Positions 39,549 through 47,375 of a stretch of 64,000 bases of DNA are shown here, one piece after another. The position numbers and the translations under genes are program-made. The DNA is taken from the NCBI GenBank assembly GCA_910586965.1, contig CAJUMF010000002.1:101589-165588 (forward strand). The letters run 5' to 3'. The stretch is from an uncultured Dorea sp. (lineage in GTDB: Bacteria; Bacillota; Clostridia; Lachnospirales; Lachnospiraceae). Under the pieces are notes generated by a model. That model was given only the letters and a program-made list of their open reading frames with translations. It had not been told where the DNA came from and made no database searches. Position 1 is the stretch's first letter; every line of letters begins with the position of its first letter.

Positions 39549-40529
39549 TTATTTGAGAAAATTGTCGGAGTAGTGGATTTCATTATCATCTGTGATAAAA
39601 ACAGCATCTACATTATCTAAAAGATTGACAAGTTTCATGCCTTCTTCATATCCCATCAGAAAGCACATCGTACTCATGGCATCAGCAGTTAATGAAGAAT
39701 CCGTAATGATAGTTACGCTGCTCAATGAATTTTTACACGGATATCCGGTGTGAGGATTCAGGATGTGATGATAAAACTTTCCTTTTTTTTCAAAGTATCG
39801 CTGGTAGGTTCCGGTAGTTACAACTGACTGGTCAGCGATCTTGATGGAAGTAATGGGTTCGCCGGATTCATCAAAGGGACGCTGGATTCCGATGTTATAT
39901 TTGGAACCGTCAGTTTTTGTGCCCAGGGTAAGAACATTTCCTCCCAAGTTGATGATGGCATGTTTTACCCCCTGTTTCTTTAGATATTCTTTGATCCGGT
40001 CGGCGATATATCCTTTGGCAATTGCACCTACATCCAGCGAAGCTTTGCGGTCCGTCAGTTTTACCCGGTTGTCTACGATCATGATATTTCGATAGTTCAC
40101 ATGTGATTTTGCAGATTTGATCTTTTTGCTGGATGGTACGGAGGGCTTTTCGGCGTGAAAATCCCAGAGCTTTGACACAGAGCCTATGGTAATGTCAAAG
40201 AGGCCCCCAGACATCTCGCCGTAATAAATCCCCTTTTTAAGCAGCGTTATCGTGTCGTCAGACACCTCTACGAATTTGCCTTTTGCCTTATTGATCTGGG
40301 AAATCTCACTGTCTTTGTTAGTTCTGGAAAATTTTGCGTCATATTCTTTACAGAGCTTTTCGCAGCCTTCTACAACGCTTTTATCTACCGGATCGAGGAT
40401 CTGAACACTGATGACTGTGTCAAATAGCGTGTCCGTGTAGGTCAGGTCCTTTTTTTCTGATATGTTGGAGCAGCCGCTTACAAGCAGAGCAGCCGCAGAT
40501 ATTAATGCGGCAAGTTTTTTGATCTTCAT
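39549..40529 (-). CDS. apbE: FAD:protein FMN transferase (lipoprotein)
   Basis: 326 residues. Lipoprotein signal 'AALISAAALLVSGCSN' with Cys near residue 20. ApbE core: 'YTDTLFDTVISVQI', 'DVGAIAKGYIADRIKEYL', 'GGNVLTLGTKTDGSKYNIGI', 'HHILNPHTGYP' and 'DSSLTADAMSTMCFLMGYEE' with the metal-binding Asp/Thr. The enzyme attaches FMN from FAD to Thr residues of extracytoplasmic proteins. RnfG and RnfD encoded just beyond it are the obvious substrates. Transcribed convergently from its own TTGCAT-TATAAT promoter. Membrane-anchored outside. Confidence 0.95.
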   Translation of the reverse strand: MKIKKLAALISAAALLVSGCSNISEKKDLTYTDTLFDTVISVQILDPVDKSVVEGCEKLCKEYDAKFSRTNKDSEISQINKAKGKFVEVSDDTITLLKKGIYYGEMSGGLFDITIGSVSKLWDFHAEKPSVPSSKKIKSAKSHVNYRNIMIVDNRVKLTDRKASLDVGAIAKGYIADRIKEYLKKQGVKHAIINLGGNVLTLGTKTDGSKYNIGIQRPFDESGEPITSIKIADQSVVTTGTYQRYFEKKGKFYHHILNPHTGYPCKNSLSSVTIITDSSLTADAMSTMCFLMGYEEGMKLVNLLDNVDAVFITDDNEIHYSDNFLK

Positions 40530-40558
40530 ATAACACCTCTTGAAACAATAATATATAG

Positions 40559-40587
40559 ATTATAACAATTAAAAAGAAGATATGCAA
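40559..40587 (-). promoter_or_regulatory. Promoter of apbE
   Basis: On the minus strand TTGCAT, 17-base spacer, TATAAT; 30 bases from the start codon. Confidence 0.8.
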
Positions 40588-40599
40588 TCGAACATGTGA

Positions 40600-40628
40600 T
40601 TGCGAAGGAGGATTTATTGTGTTAGAAT
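40600..40628 (+). promoter_or_regulatory. Promoter of the NusG-II/Gx transporter genes
   Basis: TTGCGA, 17-base spacer, TAGAAT, back to back with the apbE promoter; divergent control of the two transcripts is possible. Confidence 0.6.
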
Positions 40629-40657
40629 AGGGATTGTATTGGAGAGGGTGTGTGAAT

Positions 40658-41047
40658 ATGAAGCTGAATTTGAAAGAAAAAGTTAATCTGCAGAAAAAGG
40701 ACTGGATACTCATAGCTATCATTGTGTTTGTGGCTGGGCTGGCTTTTTTGCTGCATGGGTTTATCGGCGGAAAAGGCGCCGGCTGTGTGACAGTTAAGGT
40801 GAAGGGTGAGATTCAGGGGGTCTACAGTCTTGCGGAGGATCAGGTGATCGAGATCAACGGCGGGACGAATATTTTAAAGATAAGGAACGGTACTGCGGAT
40901 ATGGTAAAGGCCAACTGTCCGGATAAGCTCTGTGTGAATCAGAGGTCCATCTCGAAAAACGGGGAGAGTATTATCTGCCTGCCTAATGAAGTGATCGTGA
41001 CCGTGGACAGCAGTGAGAACAGCCAATTTGACGCGGTGACCCAGTAG
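40658..41047 (+). CDS. NusG domain II-containing protein
   Basis: 129 residues from ATG 40658, behind GGAGAGGG. N-terminal membrane helix (residues 15-38), then an extracytoplasmic NusG-II-like beta domain with 'VTVKVKGEIQGVYSLAEDQV' and 'ANCPDKLCVNQRSISKNGES', where two Cys lie in a CPDKLC pair. In Firmicutes such proteins sit with Gx transporter and ApbE genes, in loci tied to flavinylation and extracellular electron transfer. The role is unproven, and the Cys pair could bind a cofactor or form a disulfide. Confidence 0.8.
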   Translation: MKLNLKEKVNLQKKDWILIAIIVFVAGLAFLLHGFIGGKGAGCVTVKVKGEIQGVYSLAEDQVIEINGGTNILKIRNGTADMVKANCPDKLCVNQRSISKNGESIICLPNEVIVTVDSSENSQFDAVTQ

Positions 41048-41061
41048 AATGGAGACGGACA

Positions 41062-41559
41062 GTGAAAGGAAAATATAAAGTAGCTTATTTTGGAGTGTTT
41101 ATAGCGCTGGCATTGATTTTTAGTTATGTGGAGACGCTGATACCTGTACAGTTTGGGATTCCGGGAGTGAAGCTGGGGTTGGCCAATCTTATCATTGTAG
41201 CAGTGCTTTACAAGACGACACTCAAGGAGGCATATCTGCTGGCCGTTGTGCGGGTGCTTTTGTCAGGGTTTATATTTGGGAACTATTTCAGTATTATTTA
41301 CAGTCTGGCAGGTGCGCTCCTCAGTCTTTCCGTTATGGCCCTGTTAAAGAAAACAGGGGGATTCAGTGTAATTGGGGTCAGTATTGGGGGAGGCGTGTTC
41401 CACAACATCGGACAGCTTCTTGTGGCGATGGCTGTTGTAGAGACATTTCAGGTGGCGTATTATGTGCCGGTCCTTTTGATCGCAGGGCTCCTTACGGGCT
41501 GCGTGATAGGGATACTTACGCAGGAGATGCTAAAGAGACTTGTGAATCTGGAATTTTAG
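41062..41559 (+). CDS. Gx transporter family protein (heptaprenyl diphosphate synthase component I-like)
   Basis: 165 residues, about five membrane helices. It starts at GTG 41062. The frame 'LIPVQFGIPGVKLGLANLII' and 'VSIGGGVFHNIGQLLVAM' match the Gx transporter family (annotated also as HepT-like component I), a small ECF S-component-like fold. Probably imports a small molecule, perhaps a quinone or flavin-related one. Between NusG-II and ruvA; spacing of 15 and 9 bases suggests one transcript. Confidence 0.82.
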   Translation: MKGKYKVAYFGVFIALALIFSYVETLIPVQFGIPGVKLGLANLIIVAVLYKTTLKEAYLLAVVRVLLSGFIFGNYFSIIYSLAGALLSLSVMALLKKTGGFSVIGVSIGGGVFHNIGQLLVAMAVVETFQVAYYVPVLLIAGLLTGCVIGILTQEMLKRLVNLEF

Positions 41560-41567
41560 GAGGGAAT

Positions 41568-42179
41568 ATGATTCAGTTTATAAAAGGAACGCTTGTTTCT
41601 ATAGAAGAAGACCGAGTGATCGTGGATGTAAACGGAGTGGGATACGGAATCTTTATGTCCGTGCAGGCCATGAGTCTGCTGCCGCAGGCAGGTGCGGAAG
41701 TAAAGATACATACGTATCTGAACGTGAAAGAGGATGCCATGCAGTTGTTTGGTTTTCTTACAAGGGAGGATCTTATGATATTTCGTCTGCTTATCGGTGT
41801 TAATGGAATCGGTCCTAAGGGCGGCCAGGCGATTTTGTCTGTGTTGTCGCCGGATCATCTGCGGTTTGCGGTACTCTCCGGCGATGTGAAGGCGATCTCG
41901 GCGGCGCCGGGCATCGGAAAGAAGACGGCGGAAAAGCTGATCTTAGAACTTAAAGATAAGTTAAAGATTGAAGATGCATTGGAGCACAAGGCTTCGGATG
42001 GTGGATTCTTAGGCAAAGCAGCAGAGGGGGATCAGCAAGTGCACAGTGAAGCGGTGCAGGCTTTGGTGGCGCTTGGCTATGGCAGCACAGAGGCACTCAA
42101 GGCGGTGAAGGCAGTCTCTTTGGAGGAAGGGGCCGATGTGGAGAGTGTGCTTAAAGCAGCGTTGAAATTATTGCTTTAA
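41568..42179 (+). CDS. ruvA: Holliday junction DNA helicase subunit RuvA
   Basis: 203 residues: OB domain with 'IQFIKGTLVSIEEDRVIVDV', helix-hairpin-helix pair 'GVNGIGPKGGQAILS' and 'APGIGKKTAEKLILELKDKL', C-terminal three-helix domain ('AVQALVALGYGSTEALKAVK'). Binds Holliday junctions and loads RuvB. AGGAGG precedes ATG 41568. Next to ruvB as usual; ruvC is absent here, which is normal in Firmicutes. Confidence 0.96.
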   Translation: MIQFIKGTLVSIEEDRVIVDVNGVGYGIFMSVQAMSLLPQAGAEVKIHTYLNVKEDAMQLFGFLTREDLMIFRLLIGVNGIGPKGGQAILSVLSPDHLRFAVLSGDVKAISAAPGIGKKTAEKLILELKDKLKIEDALEHKASDGGFLGKAAEGDQQVHSEAVQALVALGYGSTEALKAVKAVSLEEGADVESVLKAALKLLL

Positions 42180-42201
42180 AGGGAGAGAATAAGGGAGAAC
42201 T

Positions 42202-43194
42202 ATGGGAAAAAGGATCATCACGACAGAAAATCTTGAGGAAGATGTCAAGATAGAAAATCATCTTCGGCCGCAGATGCTCGATGATTATATCGGGCAGGAA
42301 AAGGCGAAGGAAACATTAAAGATATATATTGAGGCGGCCAAGGAGCGAAAAGAAGCATTGGATCATGTGCTGTTCTATGGTCCGCCGGGGCTTGGAAAGA
42401 CAACTCTTGCCGGAATTATCGCCAATGAGATGGGGGTAAATATTAAGATTACCTCGGGTCCTGCAATTGAAAAGCCAGGGGAGATGGCCGCAATTTTGAA
42501 CAATCTGCAGGAAGGGGATGTTCTTTTTGTGGACGAGATCCATCGGCTTAACAGGCAGGTTGAAGAGGTCTTATACCCTGCAATGGAAGATTATGCTATT
42601 GATATCATGATCGGGAAAGGTGCGACTGCCCGCTCAATCCGGCTGGATCTTCCCCAATTTACACTTGTGGGAGCTACTACAAGGGCAGGGATGCTTACAG
42701 CTCCGTTAAGAGACCGTTTTGGGGTAGTGGACCGTCTGGAGTTTTATACCGTAGAAGAGTTAAAGACGATCATCGAGCGTTCCGCAAGAGTCCTTGAGGT
42801 GGAGATTGACAAGGAGGGGGCTTACGCTCTTGCTAAGCGCTCCCGGGGGACACCAAGACTTGCGAACAGATTGCTAAAGCGTGTGCGGGATTTTGCCCAG
42901 GTTAAGTATGAAGGATATATTACGGAGGAAGTTGCTGAGTATGCCCTTGATATTTTAGATGTAGATAAGGAAGGTCTTGACCAGACGGACCGGGAACTCC
43001 TTGTTATGATGATGGAAAAATTCCAGGGCGGACCAGTGGGGCTTGACACGTTGGCGGCGTCACTCGGGGAAGATGCAGGTACGATTGAGGATGTGTATGA
43101 ACCGTACCTTTTAAAGAACGGATTTATCCAGCGGACACCTCGCGGAAGGGTGATTACGGATAAGGCTTACACCCATTTGGGGCTTGTGAGATAA
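42202..43194 (+). CDS. ruvB: Holliday junction DNA helicase subunit RuvB
   Basis: 330 residues. AAA+ motor: 'LRPQMLDDYIGQEKAKETL', Walker A 'YGPPGLGKTTLAGII', Walker B 'VLFVDEIHRLNRQVEEVLY', sensor 1 'LVGATTRAG', 'RGTPRLANRLLKRVRDFAQ', and the winged helix 'IQRTPRGRVITDKAY'. Drives branch migration with RuvA. Spaced 22 bases from ruvA. All family motifs are intact. Confidence 0.97.
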   Translation: MGKRIITTENLEEDVKIENHLRPQMLDDYIGQEKAKETLKIYIEAAKERKEALDHVLFYGPPGLGKTTLAGIIANEMGVNIKITSGPAIEKPGEMAAILNNLQEGDVLFVDEIHRLNRQVEEVLYPAMEDYAIDIMIGKGATARSIRLDLPQFTLVGATTRAGMLTAPLRDRFGVVDRLEFYTVEELKTIIERSARVLEVEIDKEGAYALAKRSRGTPRLANRLLKRVRDFAQVKYEGYITEEVAEYALDILDVDKEGLDQTDRELLVMMMEKFQGGPVGLDTLAASLGEDAGTIEDVYEPYLLKNGFIQRTPRGRVITDKAYTHLGLVR

Positions 43195-43232
43195 AAAATT
43201 AATGAAATTCCGGTGAAAATGGTGAAAAACAG

Positions 43233-43261
43233 TTGGTTTTTGGCAAAGTTTAGTTTATAAT
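43233..43261 (+). promoter_or_regulatory. Promoter of the zapA-like gene
   Basis: TTGGTT, 17-base spacer, TATAAT; 44 bases upstream of ATG 43306. Confidence 0.75.
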
Positions 43262-43305
43262 GGGGTTAGAAGTTGAAAAAGGATTTTAAGTCGGGGGAGG
43301 CTTTT

Positions 43306-43716
43306 ATGGCATCATCAAAGAATTTTACGGAAGTTTTAATCGGCGGGAAAGTGTTTAATCTTGGCGGGTTTGAAAGTGAAGAATATTTGCAGAAGGTATC
43401 GACTTACTTAAATCACAAGATTGATGAGCTGGCCAGCAATGATGGTTACCGCAAACAAAGCTCGGAGACAAGAAGCGTACTTTTGGCGTTGAATATCGCA
43501 GATGATTATTTTAAGGCGAAGAAGCAGGGCAGTTCTCTGGAGACGGATATCGAATCGAAAGACAAGGAGATGTATGATCTGAAGCATGATCTGATATCTG
43601 TGCAGATTAAGCTTGAGAATGCCGAGAAAGCGATGGACAGGCTGAAAGAAGAGAACAAGGAGCTTCAGATGAAGATTGTGAAGCTGGAGACTGAGATGAA
43701 GAATAAGCGTAAGTAA
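43306..43716 (+). CDS. zapA: Cell division protein ZapA-like
   Basis: 136 residues from ATG 43306, which has GGGGGAGG upstream; TTG 43273 is in frame but less likely. N-terminal ZapA domain ('FTEVLIGGKVFNLGGFESEE', 'YLQKVSTYLNHKIDELASN', 'SVLLALNIADDYFKAKKQ') followed by a coiled coil (residues ~95-136, 'MDRLKEENKELQMKIVKLET'). Supports FtsZ ring assembly. The C-terminal coil makes it longer than E. coli ZapA (109). Confidence 0.88.
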   Translation: MASSKNFTEVLIGGKVFNLGGFESEEYLQKVSTYLNHKIDELASNDGYRKQSSETRSVLLALNIADDYFKAKKQGSSLETDIESKDKEMYDLKHDLISVQIKLENAEKAMDRLKEENKELQMKIVKLETEMKNKRK

Positions 43717-43717
43717 G

Positions 43718-43741
43718 GGCTGTCGTTTGACAGCCTTTTTA
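43718..43741 (+). terminator. Terminator after the zapA-like gene
   Basis: GGCTGTC / GACAGCC, 7-bp stem, four-base loop, TTTTT tail. Placed 30 bases before the U32 start. Confidence 0.85.
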
Positions 43742-43770
43742 CTCGGCAGGCAAAGGAAACGATATAAATT

Positions 43771-45885
43771 ATGAGAAATAATGTTGAGATACTGGCCCCG
43801 GCAGGTTCCAGAGAGAGCCTTGAGGCGGCAGTACATGCGGGTGCTGATGCAGTATATCTTGGAGGCAAGCGGTTTGGCGCGCGCGCTTATGCGGACAATT
43901 TCGGGGAAGAGGAACTGCTTTCTGCCATAGATTATGTGCATATTCATGGGAAAAGGCTCTATCTGACGGTGAATACGCTGTTTAAAGAAAAAGAAATGGA
44001 AGAGCTGTATAGTTACCTTGTGCCTTGTTACAGAGAGGGGCTTGATGCGGTTATTGTACAGGACATAGGTGCTATGGATTTTATAAGAGAGGCCTTCCCG
44101 GCACTCCCTGTCCATGTCAGTACCCAGGCGACAGTTACGGGAGTTTACGGCGCAGCATTTTTTCAGGAAAAGGGCGCAGTGCGTATTGTACCGGCCAGAG
44201 AATTATGCCTTGGGGAAGTGAAGGGGATAAAGGAACAGACAGGGATGGAAGTCGAGTGTTTTGTCCATGGCGCGCTCTGTTACTGTTATTCCGGACAGTG
44301 TCTTTTCAGCAGTTTGCTTGGAGGAAGAAGCGGCAACCGGGGACAGTGTGCACAGCCTTGCAGGCTTCCCTATATGGTGAGAGATCATAAAAAGCGGGAT
44401 ATTTTAAGCCTTAAGGATCTTTGCACGATAGATATGCTTCCGGAGCTTATAGAGACAGGTATTGATTCTTTTAAGGTCGAAGGACGTATGAAGCAGCCGG
44501 ATTATGTGTATACTGTCGTAAGTATGTATCGGAAATATGCTGATCTGTATCAGGAACACGGAAAAAAAGGCTTTGCAATATCTGACAGAGACAAAAACTT
44601 TCTGCAGGGGAGCTATAAGAGGCGCGGTTATACGAGAGGATATTATAAGCAGCATAACGGAAAAGATATGATATCTTTTTATCGTCCGGAAGAGAGTCCG
44701 GGGGAAGGGCTGCCGGTACCTCAGTACAAAATGCAAGAAAAAATTAATGGGAAATTAATACTTTCTAAGGGAGAACGTGTTAAACTGTACATTGGGACAA
44801 AAGAGACAAACATTTTTTGCGAAGGCGACCGTGTGCAGCAGGCACAAAAGCAGCCTCTTGATGCGGCGCGCATTGAAAAGCAGATGAGAAAAACAGGCAG
44901 CACGGAGTTTGTATTTGAACAGTTAGATGTCCTTGCAGAAAAAGATATATTCCTGCCGGTACAATCTCTGAATGAGCTGCGAAGAGACGGGATTCGAAAG
45001 CTTGAGGAACAGATATTGGCGGGATATTGCAGAGAGATCCAGGGGGATGAAAGAAAGAGTCTTAAAGATCAGTTCCGGGAGCCGGAAGAGATGCAGCCGG
45101 AGCTTTCTGTGCTGGTGACAGACCGCATGTATCTTGACCTGGTATTGGGAGATAAGTATATTGATACAGTCTATGTAGATGAGAATACAGGCTTTGATGC
45201 GGTACGGACAGGGAATAAGGGGAAGAAGGTATTCCTTGCCATGCCTTATATTTTCAGGGAGAATGCAGTGTCGAGATGGAATAAGCTCTATTCTGAAATT
45301 GTGCGATGCTTTGACGGAGTACTGGTACGAAATATTGATGGTTTCCAGTGGCTCAAAAAGAAAGGATATCCGAAAGAGATCCGGTCGGATGATAATCTGT
45401 ATGTATTTAACCGGTGGAGTAAGAAAGCAGTGAAGGACATGGGGATCACTCGTTTTTTTGCGCCGGCAGAGCTTAATGGAAGGGAACTTAAAGAGCTGGG
45501 TATCGTCGGGGAGGGACTGATCGTATACGGGAACCATCCGGTGATGATATCGGCAAATTGCATCCAGAAGAATACAAAGGGATGTTTGGGAAAGGAAAAA
45601 CGATTATATTTGACAGATAGATATCAGAAGAAATTCGCAGTGAAAAATTGGTGCACGGATTGCTATAATGTGATCTATAATTGTCAGCCTCTTATGCTCC
45701 TTTCCCAGTCCGGGGAGATAAAAGGACTCCATCCGGGAGAACTTCGGATGGATCTGACCTTTGAGTCTCTGAAAGAGGCAGAGCAGTTGATAAGAATATT
45801 CGGAGAATGCTTTAAGGAAAATCTTTCGGTTCCCGTACCGGATATGGATTATACGAAGGGGCATTTTAAACGGGGAGTAAAGTAG
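43771..45885 (+). CDS. U32 family peptidase / hydroxylation-type protein (collagenase-like)
   Basis: 704 residues. N-terminal TIM-barrel with 'VEILAPAGSRESLEAAVHAG', 'ADAVYLGGKRFGARAYADNF', and the U32 signature 'GMEVECFVHGALCYCYSGQC' and 'NRGQCAQPCRLPYMV', whose Cys residues probably bind an iron-sulfur cluster, as in TrhP/RlhA proteins that act on tRNA or rRNA. The C-terminal half includes a second, degenerate domain, ending with 'NWCTDCYNVIYN'. The length is typical of the two-domain clostridial form. Whether it is a peptidase or an RNA-modifying enzyme is open. Stop lies nine bases before the FtsW gene. Confidence 0.85.
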   Translation: MRNNVEILAPAGSRESLEAAVHAGADAVYLGGKRFGARAYADNFGEEELLSAIDYVHIHGKRLYLTVNTLFKEKEMEELYSYLVPCYREGLDAVIVQDIGAMDFIREAFPALPVHVSTQATVTGVYGAAFFQEKGAVRIVPARELCLGEVKGIKEQTGMEVECFVHGALCYCYSGQCLFSSLLGGRSGNRGQCAQPCRLPYMVRDHKKRDILSLKDLCTIDMLPELIETGIDSFKVEGRMKQPDYVYTVVSMYRKYADLYQEHGKKGFAISDRDKNFLQGSYKRRGYTRGYYKQHNGKDMISFYRPEESPGEGLPVPQYKMQEKINGKLILSKGERVKLYIGTKETNIFCEGDRVQQAQKQPLDAARIEKQMRKTGSTEFVFEQLDVLAEKDIFLPVQSLNELRRDGIRKLEEQILAGYCREIQGDERKSLKDQFREPEEMQPELSVLVTDRMYLDLVLGDKYIDTVYVDENTGFDAVRTGNKGKKVFLAMPYIFRENAVSRWNKLYSEIVRCFDGVLVRNIDGFQWLKKKGYPKEIRSDDNLYVFNRWSKKAVKDMGITRFFAPAELNGRELKELGIVGEGLIVYGNHPVMISANCIQKNTKGCLGKEKRLYLTDRYQKKFAVKNWCTDCYNVIYNCQPLMLLSQSGEIKGLHPGELRMDLTFESLKEAEQLIRIFGECFKENLSVPVPDMDYTKGHFKRGVK

Positions 45886-45893
45886 GTGAAGGC

Positions 45894-47375
45894 TTGGTAA
45901 ATATTATCATACAACTTTCAAAATATCTGATGATCCTGCTGATCACAGTGTATGCATTCTTGTGCTTTAGTATCTTTGGATTCCAGGATCCGGACAGGAA
46001 GAAGCGTATGCTGAGGAAGCAGACGATACTTATGTTTTTGATTCATGTGCTGGCGTTTGTGTCTATGTATCTGGCAACGGATGATATTAAGATGCTGGCG
46101 TTTTATTTGATGCAGGTATCGCTTTTTGCAGCGATTTTATTGTTATATACAATTATTTATCCGAAGGTATCAAGGCTTGTGGTCAATAATATGTGTATGC
46201 TTCTTTGTATAGGTATGATCATGCTCACAAGACTTGACTATGCCAGTGCTGTGAAGCAGTTTGCCATTGCGACAGCTTCGGTTACGGTAAGTCTTTTAGT
46301 TCCTGTTATTATAAGGAAGTTTAAATTGTTGTCTGAGTGGAGGAATCTCTACGCCGTCGCAGGGCTTGTATCGCTGGCTGTGGTGCTTGTGATGGGGCGG
46401 GTTACAGGCGGTGCGATGCTGGGATTTAAGATTGGCGGGGAGAATGGTATCAGTATCCAGCCGTCGGAACTTGTAAAGATTATTTTTGTTTTTTTTGTGG
46501 CATCCAGTTTCAAATTATCGTTGGAGTTTAAAAACATTGTGATCACCACAGCAATTGCGGCGTTCCATGTATTGATACTGGTCGTATCGAGAGATCTGGG
46601 GGCGGCATTGATCATATTTGTCGTATATTTGGTTATGCTTTATGTAGCTACAAGACAGCCGCTTTATATTGCAGCCGGGCTTTCGGCAGGAGCATTGGCT
46701 TCGGTGGTCGCATACTATCTGTTTAACCATGTAAAAGTGCGGGTCGTGGCATGGAGAGATCCTCTGGCAGCGTACGACAAAGGGGGGTATCAGATCGTTC
46801 AGTTCCTGTTTGCCATTGGGAGCGGCGGATGGTTTGGTATGGGACTTTTTCAAGGAGCGCCGGAGACCATACCGGTAGCTACATCAGATGGGATATTTGC
46901 GGCGATATCTGAGGAGATGGGGTTGATATTTGCGCTTTGCATGATATTGATCTGTCTAAGCTGTTATGTGATGTTTTTAAATATTGCCATGCAGCTTCAC
47001 AATATGTTTTATAAACTGGTAGCGCTGGGGCTTGGGACGTGCTATATCTTTCAAGTGTTTTTAACGATTGGCGGCGAGACAAAGTTCATTCCCCTTACGG
47101 GTGTTACAATCCCGTTAGTCAGCTATGGGGGGAGCTCATTGATCAGCACAGTGATCATGTTCGGGATCATTCAGGGATTGTATATTTTAAGAGAAGACGA
47201 GGAGCAGGCGATTGAGAGACAGAGACAGGAAAAGTTACGAGCAAAGAGAGGCGGCAAAGAAGCGGGAGCGAAGAGAAGAAAAGCGCCAGATGACGAGGAG
47301 AGATCGCAGAGAGGCAAACCGCGCAGACAAGAGAAAAGCAAAGAGAGAGCGCGTCCGCAACAAAGAATTCGCTAG
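45894..47375 (+). CDS. FtsW/RodA/SpoVE family peptidoglycan glycosyltransferase
   Basis: 493 residues, about ten membrane segments. 'GGENGISIQPSELVKIIFVF' (SEDS region, catalytic Asp in 'SRDLGAALIIFVVYL'), 'GGYQIVQFLFAIGSGGWFGM' and 'FIPLTGVTIPLVSYGGSSLI' are conserved. Polymerises lipid II outside the membrane, paired with a class B PBP; the PBP gene directly follows. Starts at TTG 45894 behind AGGTGAAGG. The C-terminal ~55 residues are very rich in Arg, Lys, Glu and Gln and overlap the PBP start by 164 bases in another frame. The rod-elongation versus sporulation role is not determinable. Confidence 0.88.
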   Translation: MVNIIIQLSKYLMILLITVYAFLCFSIFGFQDPDRKKRMLRKQTILMFLIHVLAFVSMYLATDDIKMLAFYLMQVSLFAAILLLYTIIYPKVSRLVVNNMCMLLCIGMIMLTRLDYASAVKQFAIATASVTVSLLVPVIIRKFKLLSEWRNLYAVAGLVSLAVVLVMGRVTGGAMLGFKIGGENGISIQPSELVKIIFVFFVASSFKLSLEFKNIVITTAIAAFHVLILVVSRDLGAALIIFVVYLVMLYVATRQPLYIAAGLSAGALASVVAYYLFNHVKVRVVAWRDPLAAYDKGGYQIVQFLFAIGSGGWFGMGLFQGAPETIPVATSDGIFAAISEEMGLIFALCMILICLSCYVMFLNIAMQLHNMFYKLVALGLGTCYIFQVFLTIGGETKFIPLTGVTIPLVSYGGSSLISTVIMFGIIQGLYILREDEEQAIERQRQEKLRAKRGGKEAGAKRRKAPDDEERSQRGKPRRQEKSKERARPQQRIR

